64,000 nucleotides of DNA from an uncultured bacterium (GCA_937920515.1 CALEUG010000016.1:46530-110529), one strand, 5' to 3'. Positions 25,817 through 34,892 are shown, numbered from the stretch's first letter. The notes: generated by a model not told the origin, from the letters alone. Translations and numbers: made by a program.

Positions 25817-26482
25817 ATGAATAAATTGCTCCAGCTGGATACGATAATAGAGTGGCTCCCCCGGCGCCTGGCCCGGGAAAGGCCCGGACTTACAGCCCAG
25901 CTGAGATTGAGTCCCGTTCCCCCTCCTTCCACCCTGACCTACCAGGATGTCCTGGAAACCTGTCTTAAAGCTGCGGTCCTTATTTTGATATATCCCGGGG
26001 GGACAGAACCGCACCTGGTCTTAATCCACAGGACCGGGCTGGGCAACCACCATCAAAATCAGATTTCTTTTCCAGGCGGTGGAATTCAAGACGGTGAAGG
26101 AATCGAACAGGCCGCCCGGCGTGAGGCCCGGGAAGAACTCGGAATCGAGACTGAAAAGATTTCAATAGTTGGCCAGCTTACACCACTTTACGTTCAACCC
26201 AGCAACTACTGCATTTTCCCGGTGGTGGGCATAACCCGGGCCAGGATGAGCTTCAGTCCCTGTCCCGGCGAGGTGGCAGCCGTGATCGAGGTGCCGCTTT
26301 CCCATCTGCTTGATGAAAACAACCTGAAGCAGGAGCGCTGGTTGCTCCGGGGCCGGGAAGTTCTGGTTCCGTTTTATCAATATGAACAACATAAAATCTG
26401 GGGGGCGACCGCTATGATCCTGAGCGAACTTCTGTACATACTGAATGATATGCAGACTCCAGAACAGCCTGCTGGTTCTTGA
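25817..26482 (+). CDS. NUDIX hydrolase, CoA pyrophosphatase-like
   Basis: 221-residue NUDIX protein. The Nudix box runs GGGIQDGEGIEQAARREAREELGIE, i.e. the G-x5-E-x7-REUxEExGU pattern with one extra residue in the loop, and is preceded by HHQNQISFPGG, the upstream motif typical of the CoA/coenzyme-A diphosphatase group (NudL/YeaB/PCD1). The N-terminal helix LDTIIEWLPRRLARE also fits that group. It likely hydrolyses CoA or acyl-CoA derivatives, but other dinucleotides are possible. It lies 27 bases after the transglutaminase gene with no clear ribosome site. Confidence 0.87.
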   Translation: MNKLLQLDTIIEWLPRRLARERPGLTAQLRLSPVPPPSTLTYQDVLETCLKAAVLILIYPGGTEPHLVLIHRTGLGNHHQNQISFPGGGIQDGEGIEQAARREAREELGIETEKISIVGQLTPLYVQPSNYCIFPVVGITRARMSFSPCPGEVAAVIEVPLSHLLDENNLKQERWLLRGREVLVPFYQYEQHKIWGATAMILSELLYILNDMQTPEQPAGS

Positions 26483-26734
26483 TATCAGGGTTAATTGTTT
26501 ATGACAGGTGCTATCTTCAATGTCTTATCCCGAAATTATCTATTCAACCAGCCCTTGATTTTTTTAACATTAATAAGGGATTACCCTGTATTGATACGCT
26601 GATTCTTATTGAGTCAAAGATAACAGGTGGTGTTTATAATATAGCTGCCAAAAAATTACTCGGTTTACGCATTAAATTAATTAGAATAGAATTAAACGGG
26701 TTTTAATAATTTTAATATCAATCAGGAGGTCGAA

Positions 26735-26938
26735 ATGCCACTGGTGGAAATACATCTGCTGGAAGGCCGGACCAAGGAACAGAAAAGAGCTTTGCTGGAG
26801 GCCGTCACCCGGGCGGTCCAGGAATCCATTAAGGCTCCGCTGGAGACCATCCGGGTCTGGATTCAGGAAATACCGCTGGATGAATTCATGATGGCCGGTA
26901 TCCTGGCCTCTGAAAAATACCGTAAAGACAATAAATAA
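26735..26938 (+). CDS. 4-oxalocrotonate tautomerase family protein
   Basis: 67-residue tautomerase. After Met removal the N-terminal Pro (MPLVEIHLLEGRT) is the catalytic base of the family, and Arg near residue 40 (TIRVWIQEIP) matches the conserved substrate-binding position. Function within the family ranges from catechol breakdown to dehalogenation; nothing nearby tells which. The start is firm because CAGGAGGTCGAA precedes the ATG. The gene stands alone in an AT-rich stretch and is closed by a strong hairpin terminator. Confidence 0.88.
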   Translation: MPLVEIHLLEGRTKEQKRALLEAVTRAVQESIKAPLETIRVWIQEIPLDEFMMAGILASEKYRKDNK

Positions 26939-26942
26939 AACA

Positions 26943-26965
26943 GGGGGCACTTTCCTGCCCCCTTT
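26943..26965 (+). terminator. Terminator after the tautomerase gene
   Basis: GGGGGCA (26943-26949), 6-base loop, TGCCCCC (26956-26962), then TTT; an A-run on the other side means it may also stop transcription from the receptor gene on the minus strand. Confidence 0.75.
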
Positions 26966-27005
26966 AAGATTTCAGAGTCAGTTTTTCTCCCCGACCCGTC
27001 CATTT

Positions 27006-29756
27006 TTAATAATTCACGTAGAAGGTCAGGGCGAAAGTTCTGGGTGGAGCATAAGAAGTTGGCATCATGTAGCTGGGCTGGTCACCGCGGATATCAATTC
27101 GCAGAGCGGTCTGGGCGTTGAAGACGTTCATCATCCTGGCTTCCAGGACGGCCCGGAAGCGAGCCAGTGGAATTTCGTAGCTTACCTGCATGTCGCAGTT
27201 AACCCAGGTCTTCAGCCGGTGGCTCCCGGCCGGTTCCAGGTAGCGATAGTAGTTGCCGTAGTAATCGCGGCCCCTCATTTCCCAGGGAGCTCCACTCTGT
27301 ACTCTGAGATAACCGCCGAAGGTTGTCCTTTTCAAGAATTGCCAGGTGCCAAACAGCTTGAAGATGTGGGTCCTGTCCCCGGACAGTATGCCTTCGCGGT
27401 TGGGATCGCTGAGGTAAAGGCCGGGAGCGTCTTCAAGGTAAGAGGAAGCATAAAACAGGGCTGTTCCCGGAGCATAGTCCAGGTCCCAGTTACCGCTCAT
27501 CCGGCTCAGGGTGTACATGGCCGTTAAAGACCATCTGTCGGAGTAATGTTTTTTAAGCTCCACGTTGACTGACTTGTATACTCTTCTGGCCCTGGAAGCA
27601 AAAAACGGGTTGAACCCGGTTTGCGGAATCCTGGCCTGGATATCAGGCGGCAGAAAATACCAGGAAATAAGCTGGCCATCCAGATTATGGTAGATGTAGC
27701 TGCCGGGTGAAGTCTCTCGGTTTCTGGTCGGGAAATCCTCTATTATGTGCCTGACATAACGATACTGGCCCCAGATCTCTATACTCCAGTCCCTGGTCAG
27801 AGGACGGCCGTACCCAGCCACCACCTCGTCAGTATAGGTTGGCTTCACATCCGGATGAATTATTTTTCCGGTTTCATTGGCCTGGACGACGTCGGCGATC
27901 CTGCTACCATCAACTCGCGAAAAATAAGTATCCGTCCGGAATATACGAACCGGGGCCGCCGCCCGGGCCAGGGAGCGGTTATCCATGTTGTTGTAGCGGC
28001 CGAAGCTGGCAAAAACCTTGTCGCCAGCTTTGGGGTCAAGGACATAGGTAAAGCCGAAGCGCGGCTGGATTTCCTTATTGAAATTGAAGGTCAAGAATCT
28101 GATCTTTTCCTCGGTCTTGACGCTGAATTCGTCCCGGTTCAGCAGGAAGCCCAGGGTGAGCGTGAACCGCTCGCCGATGCTGATGTTATCCTGGAGAAAA
28201 ATACCGTAAGTCCGGCCCCGGGAATCCTGGGCCGGCTGCTGCGAATAGTAACGGCAGCGGAAAACGGGTTGGCCGCCGTAGGTGGTGACGATGATGCTTC
28301 CCCAGCCATTGGCCAGCCTTTCCAGGTACTCGCCGCCGTCGTCATAGCTGAATCCCGCCTTGATCACGTGGGAGTGACCGGTAAAATCCAGGTACTTGGT
28401 AAAGACCAGTTTGAACTCGTCCCGGAAAAAGTTCTGGGTATTGTACTCGGAAGCCCCGCCGACGTATTGACCAGAAGCCGTGGCCGGCGGAATCACGTAG
28501 CCGGTAGCCGTCTGGAAATAGCCCATCCTGTCCAGGTTGTTGATGTCAAACGGGGGAAGGTAGCCAAGCTCGTTTATGGGCACGCTCTTGTAATTTTCAT
28601 TGACGTGGTCGTACTTTACTTCCAGCAGGGTGGACTGGTTTATGGTCCAGACCCAGGAAGCATAGATAATCCGGGACAGACCGTTTCCGTTCACGGCCAC
28701 GCTGGGAGCGTCGTTCACCCCGATGCCGGCATTCTTGTTGGTATAATCATTGTTCCTGAAACTTACCGAAAAAATATGAGCCCGCCAGGGGTTGGCGGTA
28801 ATCTTGGCAAATAACTCGTTGGAAGTACTCTTGGCATCTGGAACCGGGCCCAGGTTGTTCACCCGGCCGGTGGTCCTGGAATAAGGCAGGTTGCCGGAGA
28901 CATACCACCACAGCCTGTCCTTGATAACAGGACCTCCAAGGCCTATGGATGGTGCATAGCGGTCGTACTTGGTGATGATATTCGGGTCATGGCTTTTCCA
29001 GGTGAATTCCGAGGGCTCAAACACGAACCTCAAGGAACCGGAGACCTGGTTGGAACCTGACCGGGTTATGGCGTTGGTCACCATTCCGGCCGCGCGCCCG
29101 AATTCGGCGCTGATGCCTCCCCTCTTGATGTTCACTTCCTGGATATCCATTTCCGAAAAATTGGAACCGAGATAACCGAAGAAGGGGTTGGTGATGTTGG
29201 AACCGTCATAAAGATAGACATTATCCTGCCTGCCACCACCGGCCGCCGGAGCGAAGTCCCGGTTATCAGCCACGCCCGGAGCCAGCTGGAAAAGCGAGGC
29301 ATAAGAACGACCCAGCGGCAGCTTCTGGACCACATCAGATACCCAGTTGGAAGAAACCTCGGTGGACTTAATATCAATCATGGGCACAGCCGCCACCACC
29401 GTCACCTCTTCCGAGATTTTGCCCATGGGCTGCAGAGTGGCGTTGACAAAAGTCTGTCGGTCAACGGCCACCACCACTTCGGCCGTGAAATCGATCATCT
29501 CCGGGTGGGTTACCACCAGAGTGTATTTGCCCGGGGGCAGAGCCTGAAAAAGAAAGCTCCCGTCCTTTCCCGTTATGTATTCCTTGCCCAGAGGGAGAGG
29601 CTTTCCGGAAATGATGACCGTAGCTCCCTCCAGAATCCGGCCGTCGGCCGCTTTTACCAGGCCGCGAACCGAACCTCTCTCCTGAGACAGAGCCAGACCG
29701 GAAACCAGGAGAATGATAAACAGAACCAATAAGCTCAGCCTTATAAACTTTGGCAT
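27006..29756 (-). CDS. TonB-dependent receptor with carboxypeptidase-regulatory-like domain
   Basis: Outer-membrane receptor of 916 residues. Signal peptide (residues 1-24, ending ALSQERG), then a carboxypeptidase regulatory-like beta-sandwich (GSVRGLVKAADGRILEGATVIISG to about residue 110), then the plug (VTVVAAVPMIDIKSTEVSSNWV, VYLYDGSNITNP, GGISAEFGRAAGMVTNAITRSGSN) and a long 22-strand-type barrel ending in the aromatic TFALTFYVNY. This architecture is common in Acidobacteriota and Aminicenantes and in SusC-like systems; no SusD partner is present. The cargo (siderophore, glycan, peptide) is not readable. The C-terminal aromatic residue fits the BAM insertion signal. Confidence 0.9.
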   Translation of the reverse strand: MPKFIRLSLLVLFIILLVSGLALSQERGSVRGLVKAADGRILEGATVIISGKPLPLGKEYITGKDGSFLFQALPPGKYTLVVTHPEMIDFTAEVVVAVDRQTFVNATLQPMGKISEEVTVVAAVPMIDIKSTEVSSNWVSDVVQKLPLGRSYASLFQLAPGVADNRDFAPAAGGGRQDNVYLYDGSNITNPFFGYLGSNFSEMDIQEVNIKRGGISAEFGRAAGMVTNAITRSGSNQVSGSLRFVFEPSEFTWKSHDPNIITKYDRYAPSIGLGGPVIKDRLWWYVSGNLPYSRTTGRVNNLGPVPDAKSTSNELFAKITANPWRAHIFSVSFRNNDYTNKNAGIGVNDAPSVAVNGNGLSRIIYASWVWTINQSTLLEVKYDHVNENYKSVPINELGYLPPFDINNLDRMGYFQTATGYVIPPATASGQYVGGASEYNTQNFFRDEFKLVFTKYLDFTGHSHVIKAGFSYDDGGEYLERLANGWGSIIVTTYGGQPVFRCRYYSQQPAQDSRGRTYGIFLQDNISIGERFTLTLGFLLNRDEFSVKTEEKIRFLTFNFNKEIQPRFGFTYVLDPKAGDKVFASFGRYNNMDNRSLARAAAPVRIFRTDTYFSRVDGSRIADVVQANETGKIIHPDVKPTYTDEVVAGYGRPLTRDWSIEIWGQYRYVRHIIEDFPTRNRETSPGSYIYHNLDGQLISWYFLPPDIQARIPQTGFNPFFASRARRVYKSVNVELKKHYSDRWSLTAMYTLSRMSGNWDLDYAPGTALFYASSYLEDAPGLYLSDPNREGILSGDRTHIFKLFGTWQFLKRTTFGGYLRVQSGAPWEMRGRDYYGNYYRYLEPAGSHRLKTWVNCDMQVSYEIPLARFRAVLEARMMNVFNAQTALRIDIRGDQPSYMMPTSYAPPRTFALTFYVNY

Positions 29757-29822
29757 TACGCCCTCCTTTTCTTAATTTACCATTCTTTCCTTCCTTTAGC
29801 TTTTTTCGATTCAGCTATTATC

Positions 29823-29851
29823 TATCTATAACTTTTAAAATCCAAAGTCAA
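29823..29851 (-). promoter_or_regulatory. Possible promoter of first TonB receptor, TTGACT-N17-TAGATA
   Basis: Minus strand TTGACT (29846-29851), 17-base spacer, weak TAGATA (29823-29828). Leader about 60 bases, with AGGAGGG just before the ATG at 29756. Confidence 0.38.
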
Positions 29852-30033
29852 CTATTGGACGGCAATTTGAGAACATGTTATTCAGGCCCCGGAGGTCGAA
29901 GCCCCGGATAACAAAACTTAGTGGTGATCGGCAGCCAGAATAATTAACCTGTAGGATATTATTATTAATTCACCAAAAATTAATTAGTTTTTACCTCCCT
30001 CTTATTCTTGCTCTGGTATCTTTTAAAAACAAA

Positions 30034-30061
30034 GAGCCTCTTCCCCGAGGGGAAGAGGCTC
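30034..30061 (-). terminator. Strong terminator of second TonB receptor gene
   Basis: Perfect 13-pair inverted repeat (GAGCCTCTTCCCC at 30034-30046 with its complement at 30049-30061), loop of 2 bases, followed on the minus strand by TTTGTTTTT. It isolates the 30087-33179 gene from the downstream receptor. Confidence 0.88.
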
Positions 30062-30086
30062 CAGGCCCAATCCAGTAGACCGTGTT

Positions 30087-33000
30087 TCAGAAGGAAAATC
30101 TGAAACCCAGCCTGGCCGACCAGGTGCCAAACCTGGTTGACCACCAGCCAAAGGCCGGATGGGGATTGCCCATGGTGGTTACCCAATCCCGATAATTGGC
30201 CGCCAAAGTCCCATCGAGAATCTCATCATCGTCAGCCCAGATAGCCGTCCGGTTGAGATCGGTAATCTTGCTCTGGATGGTCTTGGTGTTGAAGACATTG
30301 TTGACCTGCAGGTTGACGGCCACCGAGTACTTCTGGGCAAACTTATGGACATATTCCACGAAGACATCGGCCCAGAAAGTAAAGGGCAGGCGACCCAGGT
30401 CAGCCCGGTTTTCCGGGTAGATGTAACGGTTATTCATATAAAGCCTGGTGGTCAGGGGCAGGCCGCTTCTCCCATAAGCCGTGACACCGATGGTCAGTCC
30501 GAAGGGGAATACATAGGAACCATAGGCCTTGAGGTAATGGGTGCGGTCGTGGGGCAGGGGTCCTTTGAGCACGTTACCATAGACGTCGTAGGCAATGAAC
30601 CAATCGTCATAGTAAAGGGTGACATTGGGAGCGTTGCGGCCGTCCTCATCAGCGCTGCTCAACCCGGAATAGTTGCCCTGGACCCGGCTCAGGGTATAGT
30701 TTATACCACCCTGCCAGTTGTGGCTGAACCTTTTTTCCAGCGAAACGTTAAGCCCGTAGTAATCTCTCTTGGCTTTGGGAACCGGCCAGTATTCATCGGC
30801 AAACTTGCCGCCCTGGGAAACCGGCAGAGAGTAGCCAAAACCGGGGTTGCAGATGTAGAAGATTTCCTGAAGGGTGTCGCCAACCCACTCCAGAGCGCCG
30901 ACGTCTTCGATGGTCCTTATCAGGTGCTTATGTACCAGGCGGACAGAAAGCGACAGGTCTTCCATCAGCTTTTTCTCAGCCCCGAACGAAATTTCACTCT
31001 GGGCCGTCGGTTTCAGGTTCGGGTCAACCCGGTCAAATGACGGCGGCAGGTAATCCAGGGTACCGGCGTAGGTGTTGTTGTATTCCTGGCTGGCCCGGTC
31101 GTCCAGCAGGCCGCTGGCCGCAATCTGGGTATAATCCGGATCCTTCAGAGCATAGAAGTCGCGTTTGTGCTTCCAGCCGCCAAAGCTGAGAACGGCGATG
31201 TAGAGCTTCATAACATCATAGTAAATTCCGTAGCTTCCAAACAGCTTCAGGCTGGAATCGCCAAATACGTCATAGACCAGGCCAATTCTTGGAGCAATCT
31301 TGTCACCGAAGCCAAAGTTAACCGGTTTCTTAATGTTGGCATAGAGCGGGTCGTCGGTAAAGGACGGTATATACTCGTTTTCAGCCCTGACACCGAAATT
31401 CAAAGTTAGCCGTTCTCTAATTGTCCAGGAATCCTGCAGGTAAAGAGCCCAGTTGTTGCTGCGGGCATTCCAGACTCCGCCGTAAGGTGAAGTCCAGCCG
31501 CTCCGGATGTAATAATAGCCATACCGTCCATAGTAAGGGCTATTGGTCGGGGCACCAACTCCAACCGGAAATCCCAGGGCGTAGGATGTCCTGTTCCAGT
31601 ACAGATAAACCCTGGGATATGGTGAATAATCCAGGACATCTTCATGCAGCTGGTTAAACTGTACTCCGGCTTTCCAGGCGTGCTCACCGGCCAGGGTGAG
31701 ATAGTAAGTAAAATCCAGGTTGGCACTTATTTTTTCGTACAATCTCTTTTTGGTCTCCATGAAGATGCTGGAATTGGTCCAGTAGGCATAATGAAGAAGC
31801 TCGGGGTGGGCCTGGAAAAACGGGTCTGTCTGAAAGACATAGTTGGAAGTAAAGAAATAGAAGGTGGTATATGGCGGTGGCTGAATCTGCTGGTTAGTGG
31901 TATTTTGCCGGTGCCAGCCAGCGCGCAGGCTTACCAGGAAATTGTTGCTGGTGGAATAGTCGGCCATAAAAGACGTGGAATAATCCGGATAGTCATACCC
32001 TTCCTTATACCATTGATAGGTTGATGAAGAGGTGCCCCCGATGCCGGGCAGGGCCCCGCGGTACTTGTAGAAGTTGTTAACAAAGCTGGCCGAAAGCCTG
32101 AGTCCCTGGATGGGAGCGGCCGTTAGCTTGGCGGAACCGTTGTAATAATAATCAGCCTTTGGAAATTGATAGAAGGGGCCCTGACGGGAATTAAAATCCC
32201 TGAGAGCAGTCCTCTGAGCATAGATCGGGTTAAAAGATCCGAAGAACCATAACCTGTCCTTAAGTATGTAGCCTCCGAGGCTGAAGGCGCCTTCCAGGCG
32301 GTAGTATCTATCGCGATTCTTTCCGCCACCGTAATACAGGTCATCTTCATTAACATATTCATAAACATCAACATCATAAGGGCTCTGCCGGAGGTAATCC
32401 CGGGCCTTACCCTGCATATAGGTTTTATTATTTTCATAAAAGCCGATAAAATCGCCATGAAAAGTATTACCGCCAGACCTGGTGATGACGTTGACCACAC
32501 CGCCCATGGAACCGCCAAATTCGGCATTATACCCGGAGGCCACCACTTTGACTTCATCCAGCAGTTCCAGAACCACATTCTGGGCCCTGGTTCCGACGTG
32601 GATGCTGGTGACATCGGTGCCATCGACATGCCAGACATTCTCCGCCCCGGATGCTCCGTCCATGCTGAATCCGCCCACCTTGCTTTCGTAGTTGACTCCC
32701 GGCACTGTGCTGATCAGGGAATCAAAGCTCCGGCCGCGGGGCAGGGTCATAAAAAATTCCTTGCTCATGGTCTGGCCCTTGACCGTGCTCTTGACATCGA
32801 TTAACGGGGCCTGTCCGACCACGGTAACCTCTTCCTCGATGGCCGCCGGTTCCAGGCTGACGTTGAGAACCAGGCTCTGGGAAAGGGCCAGGTAAACGTC
32901 CTTTCGCACCAGTTTCTTGAATCCTGGAAGGGTGAAAGTAATTTCGTAATTTCCGGAAGGCAAGGCCATCAAGCGGTATACTCCGCTGGCGTCGGTTACG

Positions 33001-33179
33001 GCAGTAGCTTTTCCCACCAGCTTGGGGCTGGTGGCTTCCACGTTGACTCCCGGCAGCGGGCTGCCCTGGTCATCAACTACCTTCCCGGTAATCATGCCTT
33101 CGGGATTGATCTGCCCGAAGGTCAGGCCGGCTGTCAGGAGCAACATGGAGACAATTGCGCTTAGAAAAAGTTTTTTCAT
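30087..33179 (-). CDS. TonB-dependent receptor with carboxypeptidase-regulatory-like domain
   Basis: 1030-residue outer-membrane receptor. Signal peptide (MLLLTAGLTFGQ), regulatory-like domain (GMITGKVVDDQGSPLPGVNVEATS to about residue 115), plug segments VTVVGQAPLIDVKSTVKGQTMS, WHVDGTDVTSIHVG and GGSMGGVVNVITRSGGN, then the barrel ending WSARLGFRFSF with a terminal Phe. It is related to the receptor at 27006-29756 in domain order but diverged in sequence, so the pair looks like an old duplication or two separate recruitments rather than a recent copy. It has its own promoter, a 14-codon reading frame in its leader and a strong terminator. Confidence 0.9.
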   Translation of the reverse strand: MKKLFLSAIVSMLLLTAGLTFGQINPEGMITGKVVDDQGSPLPGVNVEATSPKLVGKATAVTDASGVYRLMALPSGNYEITFTLPGFKKLVRKDVYLALSQSLVLNVSLEPAAIEEEVTVVGQAPLIDVKSTVKGQTMSKEFFMTLPRGRSFDSLISTVPGVNYESKVGGFSMDGASGAENVWHVDGTDVTSIHVGTRAQNVVLELLDEVKVVASGYNAEFGGSMGGVVNVITRSGGNTFHGDFIGFYENNKTYMQGKARDYLRQSPYDVDVYEYVNEDDLYYGGGKNRDRYYRLEGAFSLGGYILKDRLWFFGSFNPIYAQRTALRDFNSRQGPFYQFPKADYYYNGSAKLTAAPIQGLRLSASFVNNFYKYRGALPGIGGTSSSTYQWYKEGYDYPDYSTSFMADYSTSNNFLVSLRAGWHRQNTTNQQIQPPPYTTFYFFTSNYVFQTDPFFQAHPELLHYAYWTNSSIFMETKKRLYEKISANLDFTYYLTLAGEHAWKAGVQFNQLHEDVLDYSPYPRVYLYWNRTSYALGFPVGVGAPTNSPYYGRYGYYYIRSGWTSPYGGVWNARSNNWALYLQDSWTIRERLTLNFGVRAENEYIPSFTDDPLYANIKKPVNFGFGDKIAPRIGLVYDVFGDSSLKLFGSYGIYYDVMKLYIAVLSFGGWKHKRDFYALKDPDYTQIAASGLLDDRASQEYNNTYAGTLDYLPPSFDRVDPNLKPTAQSEISFGAEKKLMEDLSLSVRLVHKHLIRTIEDVGALEWVGDTLQEIFYICNPGFGYSLPVSQGGKFADEYWPVPKAKRDYYGLNVSLEKRFSHNWQGGINYTLSRVQGNYSGLSSADEDGRNAPNVTLYYDDWFIAYDVYGNVLKGPLPHDRTHYLKAYGSYVFPFGLTIGVTAYGRSGLPLTTRLYMNNRYIYPENRADLGRLPFTFWADVFVEYVHKFAQKYSVAVNLQVNNVFNTKTIQSKITDLNRTAIWADDDEILDGTLAANYRDWVTTMGNPHPAFGWWSTRFGTWSARLGFRFSF

Positions 33180-33225
33180 CTGTGTTCCTCCCTCAGATAA
33201 AACCCCATCCCTGGATGAAACAATT

Positions 33226-33270
33226 TCATCCGACCAATAAACCAGAAATGCCCTCTTCTTTACCGGTCAT
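33226..33270 (-). CDS. Possible 14-residue leader peptide ahead of TonB receptor
   Basis: Read by eye: ATG at 33268-33270 preceded by AGGAGGTTTA, encoding MTGKEEGISGLLVG and stopping at 33226. It lies about 50 bases after the predicted start of the receptor transcript and 46 bases before the receptor ATG. The stop codon is inside a perfect 8-pair stem-loop (33213-33231, GGATGAAA/TTTCATCC). A ribosome stopping there would change the fold, which resembles an attenuator arrangement. No control codons such as repeated rare amino acids are seen, so its existence as a peptide is uncertain. Confidence 0.35.
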   Translation of the reverse strand: MTGKEEGISGLLVG

Positions 33271-33329
33271 TAAACCTCCTGAATAGAATGCCAGGCAATG
33301 ACACTTTTCTCTCTAATTCCCCTGATCAT

Positions 33330-33360
33330 ATTATAAAAACCGCGGGCTATTCCCTGTCAA
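33330..33360 (-). promoter_or_regulatory. Promoter of second TonB receptor, TTGACA-N19-TATAAT
   Basis: Both hexamers are perfect: -35 TTGACA (33355-33360) and -10 TATAAT (33330-33335); the 19-base spacer is longer than ideal. Predicted leader of about 140 bases to the receptor ATG. Confidence 0.6.
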
Positions 33361-33750
33361 GGAAAAAGATACCCGGGTGCCTTGAAATAGAATGCGCGTA
33401 AAAACAACTTATTTGGAACAGGCACCACGAGCAAATCACCTTTATCGGAGGGATAAGACAAACCACTGGAATCTTACTTTTATCTCCTGAAAAGGGTAAT
33501 TAACTCTCTAAATTACACCGCCGGAAATCATCACATAATGATACCATAAACTTATGATCCATAAGAGTAATCCAATGAGAATTCATCTGACCGGGCAAAA
33601 GTCAGGTTAACGCTAAGCCGGTGAGCTTCGCCCGAATCTATTAGAACAAGGATATTTTATACCCGGGCATTAATTAAGGGCAGGACAGACGGAAGACCTC
33701 AAGGAGCCGGCAATAAGATGAGGACAAAAATTAAAGAATAGAATTAAAAA
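33361..33750. other. Non-coding stretch between receptor promoter and tRNA-Leu
   Basis: I see no gene, RNA or repeat here that I can support. The base composition is more AT-rich than coding DNA, and the frames are short and without ribosome sites. Confidence 0.5.
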
Positions 33751-33836
33751 TGCCGGAGGAGGGAGTCGAACCCACACCCGACGTGAATCGGACTGGATTT
33801 TGAGTCCAGCGCGTCTGCCAGTTCCGCCACTCCGGC
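33751..33836 (-). tRNA. tRNA-Leu (anticodon CAA)
   Basis: 86 bases on the minus strand. Acceptor GCCGGAG pairs with CTCCGGC, discriminator A; the anticodon stem CTGGA/TCCAG encloses CTCAAAA, giving anticodon CAA, which reads UUG. A long variable arm and the TTCGACT T-loop confirm a leucine class II tRNA. One T-stem pair (50-64) is T-T mismatched. CCA is not encoded. A near-consensus promoter lies just upstream. Confidence 0.93.
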
Positions 33837-33853
33837 AGCCTTCAGGCTAATTA

Positions 33854-33882
33854 ACTATAGAAAAATCCGTCTCTTTTTTCAA
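33854..33882 (-). promoter_or_regulatory. tRNA-Leu promoter, TTGAAA-N17-TATAGT
   Basis: Minus strand -35 TTGAAA (33877-33882) and -10 TATAGT (33854-33859), each 5 of 6, 17-base spacer, about 18 bases upstream of the tRNA 5' end. Confidence 0.65.
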
Positions 33883-34195
33883 GGCTTCTGACCCCGGATT
33901 AACCATCAGGCTGCTGAAAAACCAGGTCTCTTATTTAATCTCCAGCCTCTCTGGATGAAGTTAATAGCCACTGTGGTGTTGGACCGATAGCCAAAAGCTC
34001 AAAGCTGACCCCTCAGGCTCATGTCAAAAGCCGGCCAAGGATGCTCCGGTTTTCACCCACGCCGACCAAGGCCTGAACCTGATTTTTCTTTAATTCCCCT
34101 CGGGACCATCCTCTGCTATAACTGCTGCCATAACTACGCCTGCTGACCCGAATGATTAACAATTCCCCTCTCCCGGCAAATCACGGCCTGGCCGA
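33883..34195. other. Non-coding stretch upstream of trmH
   Basis: No supported gene. The string at 33907-33922 (CAGGCTGCTGAAAAAC) resembles the end of some insertion sequences, but no matching second end or transposase fragment is present. Confidence 0.4.
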
Positions 34196-34224
34196 TTGCC
34201 AAGCCCTCTTTCATCTGTTATAAA
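34196..34224 (+). promoter_or_regulatory. trmH promoter, TTGCCA-N17-TATAAA with extended TG
   Basis: -35 TTGCCA (34196-34201, 5 of 6), 17-base spacer, TG at 34216-34217 and -10 TATAAA (34219-34224, 5 of 6). Six bases separate the -10 from the GTG start at 34231, so the mRNA should begin on the start codon. Confidence 0.7.
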
Positions 34225-34230
34225 TCTATC

Positions 34231-34845
34231 GTGCCCACTGAAAAAAGACGAGACCGGATTGAATCTGTTTTATCAAGGCGCCAGCCTGACCTGCGGGTGG
34301 TGCTGGAGGACGTGGCCATCACCCACAATGCCAGCGCCGTGGCCCGAACCTGCGAGGCTACCGGCGCCTTCCACCTCCACATAATATCCAGCCAGCCCGA
34401 ACAGGTTGCCTTCAACGAAGCCATATCAACCAGGGCCGAAAAATGGCTGTCCATCCATTTTCACCAGACAACCGGGGAGTGCCTGTCCCTTCTGAAAAGC
34501 CAGGGCTTTAAGATAGCCGTTACCACCCTGACCGGTCAGACCATCCCCCATACTGAAATAGATTACTGCCAGCCGCTGGCCATCGTTTTTGGAAATGAAT
34601 CTGAAGGAGTTTCTGAGCGGGCACTTGAATTCGCAGATTACCGCCTGAGAATTCCGATGGTGGGCATGGTTCAGAGCCTCAACCTGTCGGTGTCGGTGGG
34701 CATAATCCTTTACGAAGCCTTCCGCCAGAGACAGGCCAGAGGCCTGTATGACAGCTGCCGCCTCTCTCCAGAAGAATACGCGCGCTGGTTGAAGTACTGG
34801 CTGGGCAACCCCAAGCCACGCCAGCCTTTCAGTCAGAAAAAATAA
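34231..34845 (+). CDS. trmH: tRNA (guanosine-18-2'-O)-methyltransferase
   Basis: SPOUT methyltransferase of 204 residues that 2'-O-methylates G18 in the D-loop of tRNAs. The order of motifs matches TrmH: LEDVAITHNASAVARTCEATGAF (motif 1 with the catalytic Asn-Arg region), IVFGNESEGVSERAL (motif 2) and IPMVGMVQSLNLSVSVGI (motif 3, trefoil knot). The C-terminal basic tail is also typical. The GTG start has no ribosome site and sits at the predicted transcription start, suggesting leaderless translation. The neighbouring tRNA-Leu gene is on the other strand. Confidence 0.93.
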   Translation: MPTEKRRDRIESVLSRRQPDLRVVLEDVAITHNASAVARTCEATGAFHLHIISSQPEQVAFNEAISTRAEKWLSIHFHQTTGECLSLLKSQGFKIAVTTLTGQTIPHTEIDYCQPLAIVFGNESEGVSERALEFADYRLRIPMVGMVQSLNLSVSVGIILYEAFRQRQARGLYDSCRLSPEEYARWLKYWLGNPKPRQPFSQKK

Positions 34846-34847
34846 AA

Positions 34848-34867
34848 GGGCGGGATGACTCCCGCCC
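34848..34867 (-). terminator. Terminator after HtrA-like gene
   Basis: GGGCGGGA (34848-34855), loop TGAC, TCCCGCCC (34860-34867). On the minus strand it is followed by TTTTATTTTTT, so it should end the sigma/anti-sigma/HtrA-like transcript; trmH converges on it. Confidence 0.75.
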
Positions 34868-34892
34868 CGGTATGGAGAATGGAGCAGGTCAC

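Noticed and set aside
26479..26706. 75-codon frame after the NUDIX gene
   Set aside because: TTG start, no ribosome site, AT-rich and unlike neighbouring genes in codon use.
33907..33922. String resembling an insertion-sequence end
   Set aside because: No paired terminal repeat, target duplication or transposase fragment nearby.
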